Assembly: GCF_021533835.1 (NCBI RefSeq)
Contig: NZ_JAKFYQ010000001.1
Coordinates: 654,079 to 718,078, forward strand
Direction: 5' to 3'
Source of the DNA: Synechococcus sp. Nb3U1
GTDB lineage: Bacteria; Cyanobacteriota; Cyanobacteriia; Thermostichales; Thermostichaceae
DNA: 64,000 nt
The translations under genes and the position numbers were made by a program. A model generated the notes under the pieces. The model did not search any database and was not told the DNA's origin. It worked only from the letters and a program-made list of their open reading frames with translations. Shown piece by piece: positions 38,066-47,891 of this stretch. Numbering within the stretch: the first letter of the stretch is position 1; each line of letters begins with the position of its first letter.

Positions 38066-40468
38066 TTAAAGCAGCACCATCAACCCAACAGCAACCACCC
38101 CCCCAATCACACCCCACACCAACTGCCAGAAGGGATGATGACTGGTCACAACCTGGCCTTGGTGGTTTTGGAAGCGGGCCAGATCCATCCAGGAAGCCAC
38201 GCCACGCCGGAACCAACCCACGGCGGATCCCTGCTCACCGATCAACCCCTGCACCTGATTGGCCCCAAATAGGAAGTTGCCCAGAGGCCCAAAGCGAGAG
38301 GCATAGCGCAAGAAGATCATCCCTGACTCATCCTGAAACTTCAGATCTGAGCCAAACCGATAGCCAGCATCGCCTCGCCCGATCACCTGTCCTTTCAGTT
38401 GCATCGGCAAACCGCGCAAGGGGCTGGCATAGGGGTTGCTCATTGCCTTCAACACATTCAATGCCGGAGGATTATTGAGGCTGGGGTACATCACCGTCAT
38501 TTTCAGCAACTGCCCTACACTGCCTCCCATAACAATTAGCCCCACGAAAATGCCGAAGCGATCCGCCATCAACGCCGGGATCCCCAGCAGTGTCCCCAAA
38601 ATCATCCCCAACCAAACAGCATTCAGCAACACCACATCCAGTACAAAGCCCCCGTAAAGCTGTTGACGGTTCAGATGTTTGCCCTGCGCCGCCACCGTGG
38701 CCATATCAAATTCCACCGGCAAATCCAGTTGTTCGGCGTAGGTACCCAAGGCGCGAACCCGTTTGCCCGTTAGGGGATGGGTAGAATTCAACTCCATCCA
38801 CCAAGCCCAGGGGTTAAACAGATCCCACAAAAACACCTTGCCCACCTGCCCGGGATCCGCAGTCACCCGATAGGCGGTGCCGGCCGTTGTAGCAGCCTTG
38901 GCATCGTAAATGCCTAGGGCACGGGTACCTTCCAGGAGGCGCGAACTGCGCTGGAGGGCTTCCTCATCCTGTTCCCGTTCCCCTTCCTCCACAATGCCAT
39001 AGGCGATCTTCACCAAAGCCCGAGAAAGCGCATTGGGATTTCCCGTCACTTCAGCAGCAAAGTGATCGGCGAAGTATTCTCGTACCCGCGAGAGGTAAAG
39101 CAACAGGTAGGATCCGGCCACGTAAAAGATATAGGCAATGAAGGCGAGGGAGCGGATATTTTTGGCCGCTTTGCTGTTCTCCCGTACATCGCGCACATAG
39201 CTATAGATCAAGTAGGTGATTTGCACCAGCGTGGAAGCCAAGGTCATGACGGCAAAGTCCCAGTGGATCACGTGCCCCAGCTCGTGGGCGTACACCGTCG
39301 CCACTTCTTCATCTTCCAAATAGGTGAACAGCCCTTCGCTAACGACGATGCGGGCGGTGTCCGGCAAGCTGCCGTAGGTGAAGGCAGTGGGGTTTTGGTC
39401 GCGGATCAGCCCCAACTTCGGTTGCTTCAGCTTGTGTTTTTGACATACCCGTTCGATCACCTCCACCGCTTCTGGGCTACGCCGTTTGATCTCGGCTAGG
39501 CTCACCCATTCGGTGCCATAAAGCCAGCCCTGGGTTAAGTCCATCAAAAAGGGTGACAAAAAGAAGATCAGCCCATTAAAAGCAAGCGTGATCAGGATGG
39601 CGAAGATGAGATAGGCAAAGGAGAAGCCACCCTCCAAACTGGCAATTATTGCCAGTGAAAGCACAAACACCATCCCCAACAACAGGCCCACCGTCACTGC
39701 TGAGGCCGCTGTGAGGTTACCGGCAAAACTGGCTAAGGTGAGCGAGATCCCCATCTGAGGGGCACGATGGCTGCGTTTCAACTGTCCTGTAGTACGGTTG
39801 GGAGTAGGCGGCACAGATTCCAATTCCGTCAGGGTGGTGCTGGGGTTAAAGCAGTATCGGCTTAGCCAAATGCTCAATAGGCGCAGTTGGTGCTGATTTA
39901 GGGTTTTCAGAGGTTCTAGCCACAAAGCTGCCTCCACAGACAGCATCACCGTCGAGACCGAGGTGGGGTTCTCAAACAGCGTGGGCAGCAGGGGCAAGAT
40001 CTCGCGCTTCTGTTCGGCAGTGAGGCGGTGAAAAGCCAGGATGGCCTGACAGAGCAAACCCGGCGGCTTGGGCAAATCGGTGGTGAGGAGCAATCGATTG
40101 TCAGTAAAGCAAAAGCGGCTTAGATCTAGAGGCTCGTCAGGCTCCACCTTCACAGCTACGGGATCCGGGGCGGGGGGCTGTTGGAGCTTGACCTGAGTTT
40201 TCCAGTCGGCGGCGTGTTGGCCGATCGGGCGACTGTAGAGGGCTAACCTTTTGACCTGTGGATAGTGCGTAGAGACCGTGATTTGGAACCAGGAGGTGAG
40301 TTCTTCGTAGTCGAGGATGAGATCAGCAGGACGATTGATCATCACCACCACGGCGTAGGCCTCTGATTCACTGTCCCGAATCGGCTGGGTTTTGACCTGG
40401 AGTTTCAGGTGTGGGTTTTGTAGCGCTTGTTCTAGCCACTGAGTGATCTGCAGCTCGTTCATAGCCAT
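38066..40468 (-). CDS. M48 family (HtpX-like) membrane zinc metalloprotease with extensions
   Basis: This 800-residue protein has an N-terminal cytoplasmic domain of unknown type (1-260), membrane helices (about 265-335), a peptidase M48 domain with the zinc motif 'HELGH' near 395, 'YFADHFAAEVTGNP' (second zinc ligand) near 470 and 'STHPLTGKRV', then further helices and a C-terminal domain ending in a membrane anchor. It is far longer than HtpX (about 290) because of both flanking domains. Likely role is membrane protein quality control. It is convergent with cbiX. Confidence 0.85.
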   Translation of the reverse strand: MAMNELQITQWLEQALQNPHLKLQVKTQPIRDSESEAYAVVVMINRPADLILDYEELTSWFQITVSTHYPQVKRLALYSRPIGQHAADWKTQVKLQQPPAPDPVAVKVEPDEPLDLSRFCFTDNRLLLTTDLPKPPGLLCQAILAFHRLTAEQKREILPLLPTLFENPTSVSTVMLSVEAALWLEPLKTLNQHQLRLLSIWLSRYCFNPSTTLTELESVPPTPNRTTGQLKRSHRAPQMGISLTLASFAGNLTAASAVTVGLLLGMVFVLSLAIIASLEGGFSFAYLIFAILITLAFNGLIFFLSPFLMDLTQGWLYGTEWVSLAEIKRRSPEAVEVIERVCQKHKLKQPKLGLIRDQNPTAFTYGSLPDTARIVVSEGLFTYLEDEEVATVYAHELGHVIHWDFAVMTLASTLVQITYLIYSYVRDVRENSKAAKNIRSLAFIAYIFYVAGSYLLLYLSRVREYFADHFAAEVTGNPNALSRALVKIAYGIVEEGEREQDEEALQRSSRLLEGTRALGIYDAKAATTAGTAYRVTADPGQVGKVFLWDLFNPWAWWMELNSTHPLTGKRVRALGTYAEQLDLPVEFDMATVAAQGKHLNRQQLYGGFVLDVVLLNAVWLGMILGTLLGIPALMADRFGIFVGLIVMGGSVGQLLKMTVMYPSLNNPPALNVLKAMSNPYASPLRGLPMQLKGQVIGRGDAGYRFGSDLKFQDESGMIFLRYASRFGPLGNFLFGANQVQGLIGEQGSAVGWFRRGVASWMDLARFQNHQGQVVTSHHPFWQLVWGVIGGVVAVGLMVLL

Positions 40469-40602
40469 CTCCCAAGTCTAAAAGAGCAGCCATTCGCCAC
40501 CATCGGCCTTTACAGTGGCTATTGTGACATTTCCCCTTGCAAGTGGGATCCCTCCCAGATCACAGACGACCTGTACACCTCTGCGGCCCTATTGGGTGAA
40601 CG

Positions 40603-41817
40603 ATGCCTTTCTCCTCTAACAGTATGGGATTTGATTCTTTCGGATTTGGTAGTGCTATTCGTTCTCTGTGGGGGTTGGAGCCGCAGGCAATTTTTTTGAA
40701 TCACGGCTCCTACGGTGCAGCCCCAAAAAGGGTGTTGCAAGCTCAGAGTGCTTGGCGAGAACGCCTTGAGGCTCAACCGGTACGGTTTATGGGAGAGGAA
40801 CTCCCCCAAGCTTTGCGGAGGGCAGCAGCAGAGTTGGCCCATTTTGTCGGGGCTGAACCTGAAAATCTGGTGTTTGTGGAAAATGCCACCAGCGGGGTGA
40901 ATGCTGTCTTGCGCTCCCTCTCTTTTCAGCCGGGGGATGAGATCGCTTTTGCCAACCAGGGCTATGGAGCGGTACAGCAAACGATTCGGTGGGTGTGTGG
41001 CAGAACGGGATCCCTTCCGGTTGAGGCGCAGATCCCCTTTCCGATTGCGGGCCCGGAACAGGTCATTGCAGCCTTCGAGGCGATCCTCAGTCCACAAACT
41101 CGTTTGGCGATCTTGGATCACATCACATCACCCACAGCCCTGATTTACCCATTACCTGAGCTGATCAGCCTCTGTCGGGAGCGCGGGATCCCTGTTTTGG
41201 TGGATGGTGCCCATGCCCCAGGGATCCTCCCTCTAAAGCTGGAAAACCTGGGGGCCGATTGGTATACCGGCAATGCCCATAAGTGGTTGTTTGCCCCGAA
41301 AGGCTGTGCTTTTTTGTGGGTGGCTCCTCATCAACAGGCCCAAACCCACCCGACGGTGATCTCTCACGGGTATGGGCAAGGGTTCACAGCCGAATTCGAT
41401 TGGGTGGGTACACGGGATCCCAGCGCTTGGCTGGCGATCTCGGCGGCATTACAGTTCATTCAGGAGTTGGGGGTTGAGCGGATACGGCAGCACAATCACA
41501 CTCTGATGAAGCAGGCGCGGCAGTTGCTTCTAGATCGTCTCCAGGAGATCCCGCCTGTTCCAGAGGACATGTTGGGTTTTATGGCCACCCTTCCTTTGCC
41601 GCCGGTTTGGCAGCAATGGATGCCGGAGCAGCTTTTGTCGATCCGGGCCCGCCAGTTGCACGATTACCTTTGGCACACGCACCACATCGAAGTCCCGATC
41701 ATCCCCTTCGGAGGGCAGCTTTGGGTTCGCATCTCTGCTCAGCTCTACAACTATTTGGCGGAGTATGAACAGTTGGCACTGGCATTGGAACGGCTGCCCG
41801 ATGGTTTTGCGGTGTAA
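40603..41817 (+). CDS. Class V aminotransferase, isopenicillin N epimerase-like
   Basis: This 404-residue PLP enzyme has 'IFLNHGSYGAAPKRVLQAQ' near 30, the substrate segment 'VENATSGVNAVLR', the PLP Asp in 'VLVDGAHAPG' near 200 and the Schiff-base lysine in 'YTGNAHKWLFAPKGCAF' near 227. Family members include CefD-like epimerases and cysteine desulfurase-like lyases; the substrate is unknown. The gene stands alone, divergent from the M48 protease. Confidence 0.82.
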   Translation: MPFSSNSMGFDSFGFGSAIRSLWGLEPQAIFLNHGSYGAAPKRVLQAQSAWRERLEAQPVRFMGEELPQALRRAAAELAHFVGAEPENLVFVENATSGVNAVLRSLSFQPGDEIAFANQGYGAVQQTIRWVCGRTGSLPVEAQIPFPIAGPEQVIAAFEAILSPQTRLAILDHITSPTALIYPLPELISLCRERGIPVLVDGAHAPGILPLKLENLGADWYTGNAHKWLFAPKGCAFLWVAPHQQAQTHPTVISHGYGQGFTAEFDWVGTRDPSAWLAISAALQFIQELGVERIRQHNHTLMKQARQLLLDRLQEIPPVPEDMLGFMATLPLPPVWQQWMPEQLLSIRARQLHDYLWHTHHIEVPIIPFGGQLWVRISAQLYNYLAEYEQLALALERLPDGFAV

Positions 41818-41873
41818 CGTGGTGCAAAGTCAGAAAACCTTAGAACCTCTGTGAAGTCGGAAAAGGCTGTATC

Positions 41874-43058
41874 TCAAACTCCGGCCCAGTGCCACCAGGC
41901 CCAGCCCAGCCCCACCAACAGTGCCGTCATCCCGTACAGGAATCCCACCACCCGTACCTCCGACCAACCCCCCAGTTCCAGATGATGGTGCAACGGAGAC
42001 ATGCGCAGCAAACGTTTGCCTTCACCCGTTTTGCGTTTGGTGTACTTAAAGTAGCTCACCTGCAGGATCACCGACAGCGCCTCTACCACCAGTACCCCGC
42101 CCATCAAGGCCAAGGCCCACAGTTGATCTCCCAGCAGGGCCAAACCCGCTAGCGCTCCTCCCAAACCCAGAGATCCGGTATCGCCCATAAATACCCGCGC
42201 CTTGTGGTGATTGTGGGCCAAAAACCCCAGACAGGCTCCGCTCAACCCAAAGGCCAGCACCGATAACTCCGGATCCCTGTGGATCAGCCCCAATCCAAAC
42301 AGCAGGATAGCCACTACCCCTGCCGCCAAGCCATCCATGCCATCCGTCAGGTTCACGGCATTGTTGGTTCCCACCAGCACAAACACTGCCAACGGCCAAA
42401 ACAGCCCACCCAAAGAGAGGGTACCCAGCCCCGGCAACGTTAGCCCAGTCGGGATTCCTTGCCAGGCCAAATAGCCACAAAACAGCGCCGCGATCCCCAA
42501 CTGCAAAAACAGCTTTTGTTGGGGGGATAACCCCTTGTTGGATTGCTGCCGGATCACCTGCCAATCATCCAGCCAACCGACAAACCCAGAGGCCAAAGTG
42601 AGTACTCCAATCGCCAGCACCTGGGGATCCCAACCCGTCCACCCCCAGGCCACCAGTAGCCCCACAGGTAGAAAGCTGATCCCCCCCATCGTTGGTGTGC
42701 CCGCCTTTTTCAGGTGAGATTGGGGTCCTTCCTGGCGAATCACCTGCCCCGCTTTCCACCGCCGCAACCAGGGGATCAACAGGGATCCCAGCACACCAGA
42801 GGCCAAGACACTCGCCCCAAAGGGGACGAGCACCCACAGACGTACTCCGACCAACAGGCCCGTGAGCGCCAAGCCCAACCCCAAGGAGAGCAGCATTCCC
42901 CCCCCCGCAGCCGATCCCCCAGGCGGCTCCACTGGCCCCACAGACTCTGGGGTAGACCAGGACTCCGTCTCGCTGACACCCACGGGATCAGCAGAGGGAT
43001 CCGTGAGGGGATCGGACAAATCAGGCCCAGAGACAGGTACAGGATCCTTCACAGCCAT
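41874..43058 (-). CDS. mraY: Phospho-N-acetylmuramoyl-pentapeptide transferase MraY, with extended N-terminus
   Basis: MraY makes lipid I in peptidoglycan synthesis. The core (about residue 60 on) has ten predicted membrane helices and the motifs 'HLKKAGTPTMGGISFL', 'WLDDWQ', 'NAVNLTDGMDGLA', 'MGDTGSLGLGGAL' and 'SPLHHHLELGGWSE'. Before it lies an unusual acidic, Pro/Ser-rich stretch of about 50 residues with no membrane segment. The start at 43058 (MAVKDPVPVSG) is uncertain: GGAGG is only two bases away, and TTG 43088 is an alternative. Confidence 0.92.
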   Translation of the reverse strand: MAVKDPVPVSGPDLSDPLTDPSADPVGVSETESWSTPESVGPVEPPGGSAAGGGMLLSLGLGLALTGLLVGVRLWVLVPFGASVLASGVLGSLLIPWLRRWKAGQVIRQEGPQSHLKKAGTPTMGGISFLPVGLLVAWGWTGWDPQVLAIGVLTLASGFVGWLDDWQVIRQQSNKGLSPQQKLFLQLGIAALFCGYLAWQGIPTGLTLPGLGTLSLGGLFWPLAVFVLVGTNNAVNLTDGMDGLAAGVVAILLFGLGLIHRDPELSVLAFGLSGACLGFLAHNHHKARVFMGDTGSLGLGGALAGLALLGDQLWALALMGGVLVVEALSVILQVSYFKYTKRKTGEGKRLLRMSPLHHHLELGGWSEVRVVGFLYGMTALLVGLGWAWWHWAGV

Positions 43059-43178
43059 AGCCTCCAACACACCCCAACAGCCCCCCAAAAACTCCGGCGG
43101 GAGAGCCCAGAAAAACTCTATCTCGCCAGAGGCTCAGATGCGAACGTCGGTTGTGAAGGATCCCTTAGAGTGCACCCC

Positions 43179-45572
43179 TCAATAGGGCCATTTCCAATTG
43201 CGCACCTCCGGTAGATCCTCCCCGTGCTCCTGGATATAGTGTTTGTGCTCGACGAACTTGTTATGGATGATCTGCTTGATGTGAGCCCGCTCGTACTTGA
43301 AGCGCTCCACCCGATCCAACACATCATCTGCCAAGCTAAAGCGATCTACCTCGTTGAGGACACACATATCAAAAGGTGTGGTGGTCGTACCTTCCTCCTT
43401 GTAGCCGCGCACGTGTAGGTTGTTGTGGTTGGGACGGCGGTACGTGAGGCGGTGAATTAACCAAGGATAGCCGTGGAAGGCGAACACAATCGGCTTATCG
43501 GGGGTGAAGATGCTGGCGTAATCCACATCGCTAATGCTGTGGGGGTGTTCGCCAGGGGGCTGCAACTTCATCAAGTTCACCACATTCACCACCCGAATCT
43601 TGATATCCGGTAGGTGCTGTCGCAAAAAGTCCACCGCCGCCAAGGTTTCCATCGTCGGCACATCGCCACAGCAAGCCATAACCACATCCGGCTCGGATCC
43701 CTGGTCATTGCTGGCCCATTCCCAAATGCCCAGACCTTGGGTGCAGTGCTTGATGGCTGCATCCATATCTAGGTATTGCAGGGCCGGCTGTTTGCCCGCC
43801 ACCACCACATTCACGTAGTGGCGACTGCGCAGACAGTGATCCGTAACCGAGAGCAGGGTGTTGGCATCCGGGGGCAAGTAGACGCGAATCACATCGGCTT
43901 TTTTGTTGATCACATGATCCAAAAAGCCGGGATCCTGATGGCTAAACCCGTTGTGATCCTGCCGCCACACATGGGAGGTGAGCAGGTAGTTCAAAGAGGG
44001 GATTGGCCGCCGCCAGGGAATATGACGAGTGGTTTTCAGCCATTTGGCGTGCTGGTTGAACATGGAGTCTACCAGATGGATAAAAGCTTCGTAACAGGAG
44101 AAGAATCCATGCCGCCCCGTTAAGAGGTAGCCCTCCAGCCAACCCTGGCAGGTATGCTCACTGAGAATCTCCATCACCCGCCCATCGGGGGAAAGGTGAT
44201 CGTCGTAGTCGTAGGTTTCTGCCACCCAGGTGCGGTCACTGGCTTCAAACACCGCATTCCAGCGGTTGGAGGCGGTTTCGTCCGGGCCAAAGATGCGGAA
44301 GTTACGCTGATCCTGGTTGATCTTCATCACATCCCGCAAAAATTGTCCCATGACACGGGTGGCTTCCGCCTCGGTGGTGCCGGGGTGAGGCACAGGTACT
44401 CCATAGCGGCGGAAATCCGGCATTTTCAGATCCCGCGTCAGCAGGCCACCGTTGGCGTAGGGTAGTGCCCCCATGCGCTTTTCCCCTTGAGGAGCCAGTT
44501 CTTGCAACTCGGGGATCAGGCGACCCTTTTCATCGAAGAGTTCTTCCGGTTTGTAGCTGCGCATCCAGCTTTCTAGCAGTTGCACATGCTCGGGCTTGGA
44601 GGCCATTTCCGAGAAGGGTACTTGGTGAGAGCGCCAGTAGTCTTCGGTTTTTTGGCCATCTACTTCTTTGGGACCTGTCCACCCTTTGGGGGTTCTCAGG
44701 ATAATCATTGGCCACTGGGGACGAGTGGGATCCCCTTTGCTGCGGGCGTTATGCTGGATTTCCTGGATTTCATGGATGACGGTATCCAGGGTGGCAGCCA
44801 TCAGCTGGTGCATTTCCGCCGGCTCGGAGCCTTCCACAAAGTAGGGCTTGTAGCCATAGCCCACAAACAGGCTTTGCAATTCCTCATGGCTGAGACGGGC
44901 CAAAACGGTGGGATTGGCGATCTTGTAGCCGTTTAGGTGCAAAATCGGCAGCACCGCCCCATCGTGGATCGGGTTGAGAAACTTGTTGGAATGCCAAGAG
45001 GTGGCCAGGGGGCCGGTTTCCGCTTCGCCATCCCCCACTACGCAGGCCACCAGCAAGTCGGGGTTATCGAAAGCAGCTCCAAAGGCATGGGAGAGAGCAT
45101 AGCCCAATTCGCCTCCTTCGTGGATGGAGCCAGGGGTTTCCGGGGCCACATGACTCGGGATCCCGCCAGGGAAGGAGAACTGCTTGAAGAGCTTTTGGAT
45201 CCCTTCTGTGTCTTGGCCGATATTCGGGTACACCTCGCTGTAGGTGCCCTCGAGGTAGGTATTGGCCACCAAGCCGGGACCACCATGGCCAGGGCCAGTG
45301 ATGTAAAGGATGTTGAGGTTATCCCGTTTGATGATGCGGTTCAGGTGGACATAAATGAAGTTCAATCCTGGTGTGGTGCCCCAATGCCCCAAAAGACGGG
45401 GTTTGATGTGCTCGAGCTTCAGGGGTTCCCGCAACAGAGGGTTTTTCATTAGATAGATTTGCCCAACGGACAAGTAGTTGGCGGCCCGCCAGTAGGCATC
45501 GATTTTCTGCAGTTGGTCAGCGCTAAGGGGTTTTGTTGAGAGCTGTTCTGCCAGAACCATAACCAGACCCAT
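43179..45572 (-). CDS. xfp: Phosphoketolase (xylulose-5-P/fructose-6-P)
   Basis: This 797-residue thiamine diphosphate enzyme cleaves xylulose-5-phosphate or fructose-6-phosphate to acetyl phosphate. It shows '[20 protein letters not shown]', '[20 protein letters not shown]' (ThDP/Mg site) and '[12 protein letters not shown]', all characteristic. Length is normal. In cyanobacteria it supports acetyl-P/acetyl-CoA formation at night or under excess carbon. It stands alone after a 660-base gap. Confidence 0.96.
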   Translation of the reverse strand: MGLVMVLAEQLSTKPLSADQLQKIDAYWRAANYLSVGQIYLMKNPLLREPLKLEHIKPRLLGHWGTTPGLNFIYVHLNRIIKRDNLNILYITGPGHGGPGLVANTYLEGTYSEVYPNIGQDTEGIQKLFKQFSFPGGIPSHVAPETPGSIHEGGELGYALSHAFGAAFDNPDLLVACVVGDGEAETGPLATSWHSNKFLNPIHDGAVLPILHLNGYKIANPTVLARLSHEELQSLFVGYGYKPYFVEGSEPAEMHQLMAATLDTVIHEIQEIQHNARSKGDPTRPQWPMIILRTPKGWTGPKEVDGQKTEDYWRSHQVPFSEMASKPEHVQLLESWMRSYKPEELFDEKGRLIPELQELAPQGEKRMGALPYANGGLLTRDLKMPDFRRYGVPVPHPGTTEAEATRVMGQFLRDVMKINQDQRNFRIFGPDETASNRWNAVFEASDRTWVAETYDYDDHLSPDGRVMEILSEHTCQGWLEGYLLTGRHGFFSCYEAFIHLVDSMFNQHAKWLKTTRHIPWRRPIPSLNYLLTSHVWRQDHNGFSHQDPGFLDHVINKKADVIRVYLPPDANTLLSVTDHCLRSRHYVNVVVAGKQPALQYLDMDAAIKHCTQGLGIWEWASNDQGSEPDVVMACCGDVPTMETLAAVDFLRQHLPDIKIRVVNVVNLMKLQPPGEHPHSISDVDYASIFTPDKPIVFAFHGYPWLIHRLTYRRPNHNNLHVRGYKEEGTTTTPFDMCVLNEVDRFSLADDVLDRVERFKYERAHIKQIIHNKFVEHKHYIQEHGEDLPEVRNWKWPY

Positions 45573-45817
45573 AGGTATCTATACCCTCATGGTGGTTCAG
45601 GTTTCATGAATTCTGCGGGGATCTTGTGATCTCTTTTGAATTGGGATTTAGCCCGCAAGGGAACTGCCGCTGGGATCATGCCAATTGGGATCCCTAGAGG
45701 ATGGATGAGAAATTCAAGCCAGCCGCCTGAGCATCAATCTCACCATGCCCAGATAGACCCAGGCTTCCGTAATTATTCCCAGTGGCTCATTATCTCGACT
45801 CAACCGCCGGTTCATAC

Positions 45818-45839
45818 TTAGCCAAGCCTTAGCCAAGCC
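45818..45839. repeat. 11-bp tandem duplication
   Basis: The unit TTAGCCAAGCC occurs twice in direct tandem with no mismatch. It is followed by a related AATGTTCTCTTTCTC repeat-like tract, suggesting replication slippage. Confidence 0.85.
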
Positions 45840-46200
45840 AATGTTCTCTTTCTCTAATGTTCTCTCCTCCACGGACTCTCCCGTGTACAGCCCTTTCTCT
45901 AGTCATCTAGCACAGCCAATCTTACCTATCCGTTACTCGGCCAAGGACACAACTCCAGCCATCATCACAGGAAACTCCTGAAAGGGCTATATTTCTCTTT
46001 CATCACTTTCGGGAATTTGATGAGTTTGTGTCATTTCAGCCTACGAGAAATCAAGCCTTTCTCCCAATTTGACAGAAGAGGAATATCTCACCCTGTCTAT
46101 CAATTTCCTGCTACATACCTTTGGAATTTCTATCATCCTCTATTATCCATAGAATCCGACACAAATAGTATACAGGTTTGTATCGTTACGCTGTTCACAC

Positions 46201-46230
46201 TTTTTGTCGCAGGTCTTTTTGTCGCAGGTC
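46201..46230. repeat. 15-bp tandem duplication
   Basis: The unit TTTTTGTCGCAGGTC occurs twice in perfect tandem, ten bases before the end of the membrane-protein gene at 46240. Confidence 0.88.
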
Positions 46231-46239
46231 ATTCTAATT

Positions 46240-46836
46240 TTAGATGCTCCTTATTTTCAACCACACCCATAAAGAATGAATACCGATCCACAATCCCGTC
46301 CAAATCCAGTTATCTAGCCAGATTTTGCCCAAGACTGGCAATGTTAAGCCATGAGTGCCGCCTAAGAATAATCCTGCCAAGAAAATCATAGTTTGAAATC
46401 CCAAGAAACCCAACAATAGCATCAAGGGGATCCAGATATAATTCATCCGCAATTGATCTGGCTTAAAAAGAGGTCGATAGCTAGCCATAAGAGTAACGCT
46501 CAGTGTACTAATTCCTAGAACAATACCCCAGGCAAAAGAATCCGGTGTGCGAGGATAATTGTGAAGCAGATAACCGAAGATTTGATTGGAAAACCAGATC
46601 ATCAAAGTGCTTACTATGGCTTTTGAACGGGTCAGAGTTGTTCCTGTCAGGATTCCAATAGTTACAAAAGGTAAGGTGCACGTGTAGGTGATATTACCCA
46701 AGCAGCCAATGGTGGTGAGTAGGCTTGCCCAGAAGTAACCTTGAGCCATTTGCTGACAGGTTTGGATCCAAACGTGGGCTGGGAGCCAAGCAGGTTTTTG
46801 CAAAACAAACGAGGTGGATGATTGTAAGCTGGTCAT
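46240..46836 (-). CDS. Multispan membrane protein in a B12-riboswitch operon, unknown
   Basis: This 198-residue protein has five or six hydrophobic segments, for example 'GYFWASLLTTIGCLGNITYT', 'IWIPLMLLLGFLGFQTMIFL' and a C-terminal 'IWTGLWIGIHSLWVWL'. It has no ABC or ECF motif that I recognise. It is the last gene of a four-gene leftward operon led by a cobalamin riboswitch and a BtuB-type receptor, so a part in cobalt or corrinoid passage across the inner membrane is the likeliest guess (inference from context only). Confidence 0.6.
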   Translation of the reverse strand: MTSLQSSTSFVLQKPAWLPAHVWIQTCQQMAQGYFWASLLTTIGCLGNITYTCTLPFVTIGILTGTTLTRSKAIVSTLMIWFSNQIFGYLLHNYPRTPDSFAWGIVLGISTLSVTLMASYRPLFKPDQLRMNYIWIPLMLLLGFLGFQTMIFLAGLFLGGTHGLTLPVLGKIWLDNWIWTGLWIGIHSLWVWLKIRSI

Positions 46837-46865
46837 CGTTTATTCTCCTGGAAAAAGATGAGACT

Positions 46866-47381
46866 TTAGGGGACAATGATGAACCAGATGGCTTTGCACA
46901 ATTTGCTCGGCAACTTGAGGGGTGACTCGTGTGTACCAGGTACGGTTCCCAGAATAGAAGACCACTGGACTTGGATCCCCCACATACGGGGTTTGCCCTC
47001 AGGATTAAGCCGTTGATAAAGGGCAGCTCGGCTCACCAACCGTTGCTTACGTAGCCCAGACGAGGTTTTATTGTAGGGGCCGCCTAAGTGTTCTTCTAAG
47101 CATAAATGCAAATGCCAAGTTTCAGTGGCAACCGTCAAATAGCCATCATAGAGCACGCATAAAGAGGGAGGATCTTTAAAGGCAAGTTCCAGCACACCTC
47201 CCTCGACAACGTGTCCCAATTGCACCTGTGCCCAGTGCTCCTGAAAGAGGCTGTACAGCAATGGCCCTAAGCAGTCGATGTGGGTAGAGATCCCTTCATA
47301 GCTCAGGATCCAGCCCGTAGGAGAAAGATCCTGCCAGGATTGGTAAATTGGGGTAACCCAAGGACTAAAGGCAGCCATCAC
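46866..47381 (-). CDS. Unknown protein in the B12-riboswitch operon
   Basis: This 171-residue soluble protein has no signal peptide. Features: 'SPTGWILSYEGISTHIDCLG', 'VLYDGYLTVATETWHLHLCL' and a His-rich 'WHLHLCLEEHLGG' stretch, with several scattered His and Cys. These might bind metal. No family is confidently recognised. It lies between a DUF1636 gene (28-base gap) and a membrane-protein gene (29-base gap), all leftward. Confidence 0.6.
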   Translation of the reverse strand: MMAAFSPWVTPIYQSWQDLSPTGWILSYEGISTHIDCLGPLLYSLFQEHWAQVQLGHVVEGGVLELAFKDPPSLCVLYDGYLTVATETWHLHLCLEEHLGGPYNKTSSGLRKQRLVSRAALYQRLNPEGKPRMWGIQVQWSSILGTVPGTHESPLKLPSKLCKAIWFIIVP

Positions 47382-47409
47382 TGTTCTCCAGTTAGCTCAA
47401 TTTGAAGGA

Positions 47410-47820
47410 CTATTCAATCTCAATCGGTGGGATCCGAGCAATCACACCTTTTTTAAGAGGACGTTCAGCCCAGGGCAGGATCCCATCGGACTTGGTGAGA
47501 TACAACTCTGCAGTTTTGAGGATTGAATCGACATCTTTTTCTGGATCCAAATCTCCAAAAATATAGGTGGTCTTTGTGAGGGCAGCCAGCCCAATCACAC
47601 AGGCATGACTACATCCACTCATGCAGGCTACGGGTTTGAGCTTGAGTTGGGGATTCAGGGGTTGGGATCGCAATTTTTCGAGAAGAATCTCTCCTTGACT
47701 GACTCCCTCTCTTTTGCCATTCACCCACTGGGATCCACAGGTGGTGCAGACCCAAAGGTAATGGGTGAGGCTGGGTTGAGATTGAACTTGAGCTTGAGGA
47801 TCTTGAAGGATCTGGGTCAT
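47410..47820 (-). CDS. DUF1636 putative metal-binding protein
   Basis: This protein of about 136 residues has the DUF1636 pattern: 'LWVCTTCGSQWVNG' (CxxC), 'KPVACMSGCSHACVIGL' (CxxxCxxxC) and 'TYIFGDLDPEKDVDSIL'. The fold recalls a thioredoxin-like ferredoxin, and the family often sits beside cobalt/B12 genes. ATG 47820 begins the more conserved part. GTG 47892, overlapping the receptor stop codon region, would add 24 residues and allow translational coupling. It belongs to the riboswitch-led operon. Confidence 0.82.
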   Translation of the reverse strand: MTQILQDPQAQVQSQPSLTHYLWVCTTCGSQWVNGKREGVSQGEILLEKLRSQPLNPQLKLKPVACMSGCSHACVIGLAALTKTTYIFGDLDPEKDVDSILKTAELYLTKSDGILPWAERPLKKGVIARIPPIEIE

Positions 47821-47891
47821 GGTAGGTTTGGGTTGTAAAGGATGTAAGAAAGCTGGGATCCTTCCTAAGCGTTGATAGTAAAAATGCACCA

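Larger units (their letters stand above)
45573..46239. other. Gene-free region with short tandem duplications
   Basis: About 670 bases with AT-rich patches and two exact short tandem duplications (45818-45839 and 46201-46230). An open frame starting near 46017 runs into the 3' part of the next leftward gene and has no recognisable domain. The right part of the region is the 3' flank of the B12-regulated operon; the left part should contain the xfp promoter. Confidence 0.4.

Noticed and set aside
46017-46391. Rightward open frame of 124 codons opposite the end of the B12-operon membrane protein
   Set aside because: No ribosome site, contains the 15-bp tandem repeat, overlaps a better-supported gene on the other strand and has no domain.
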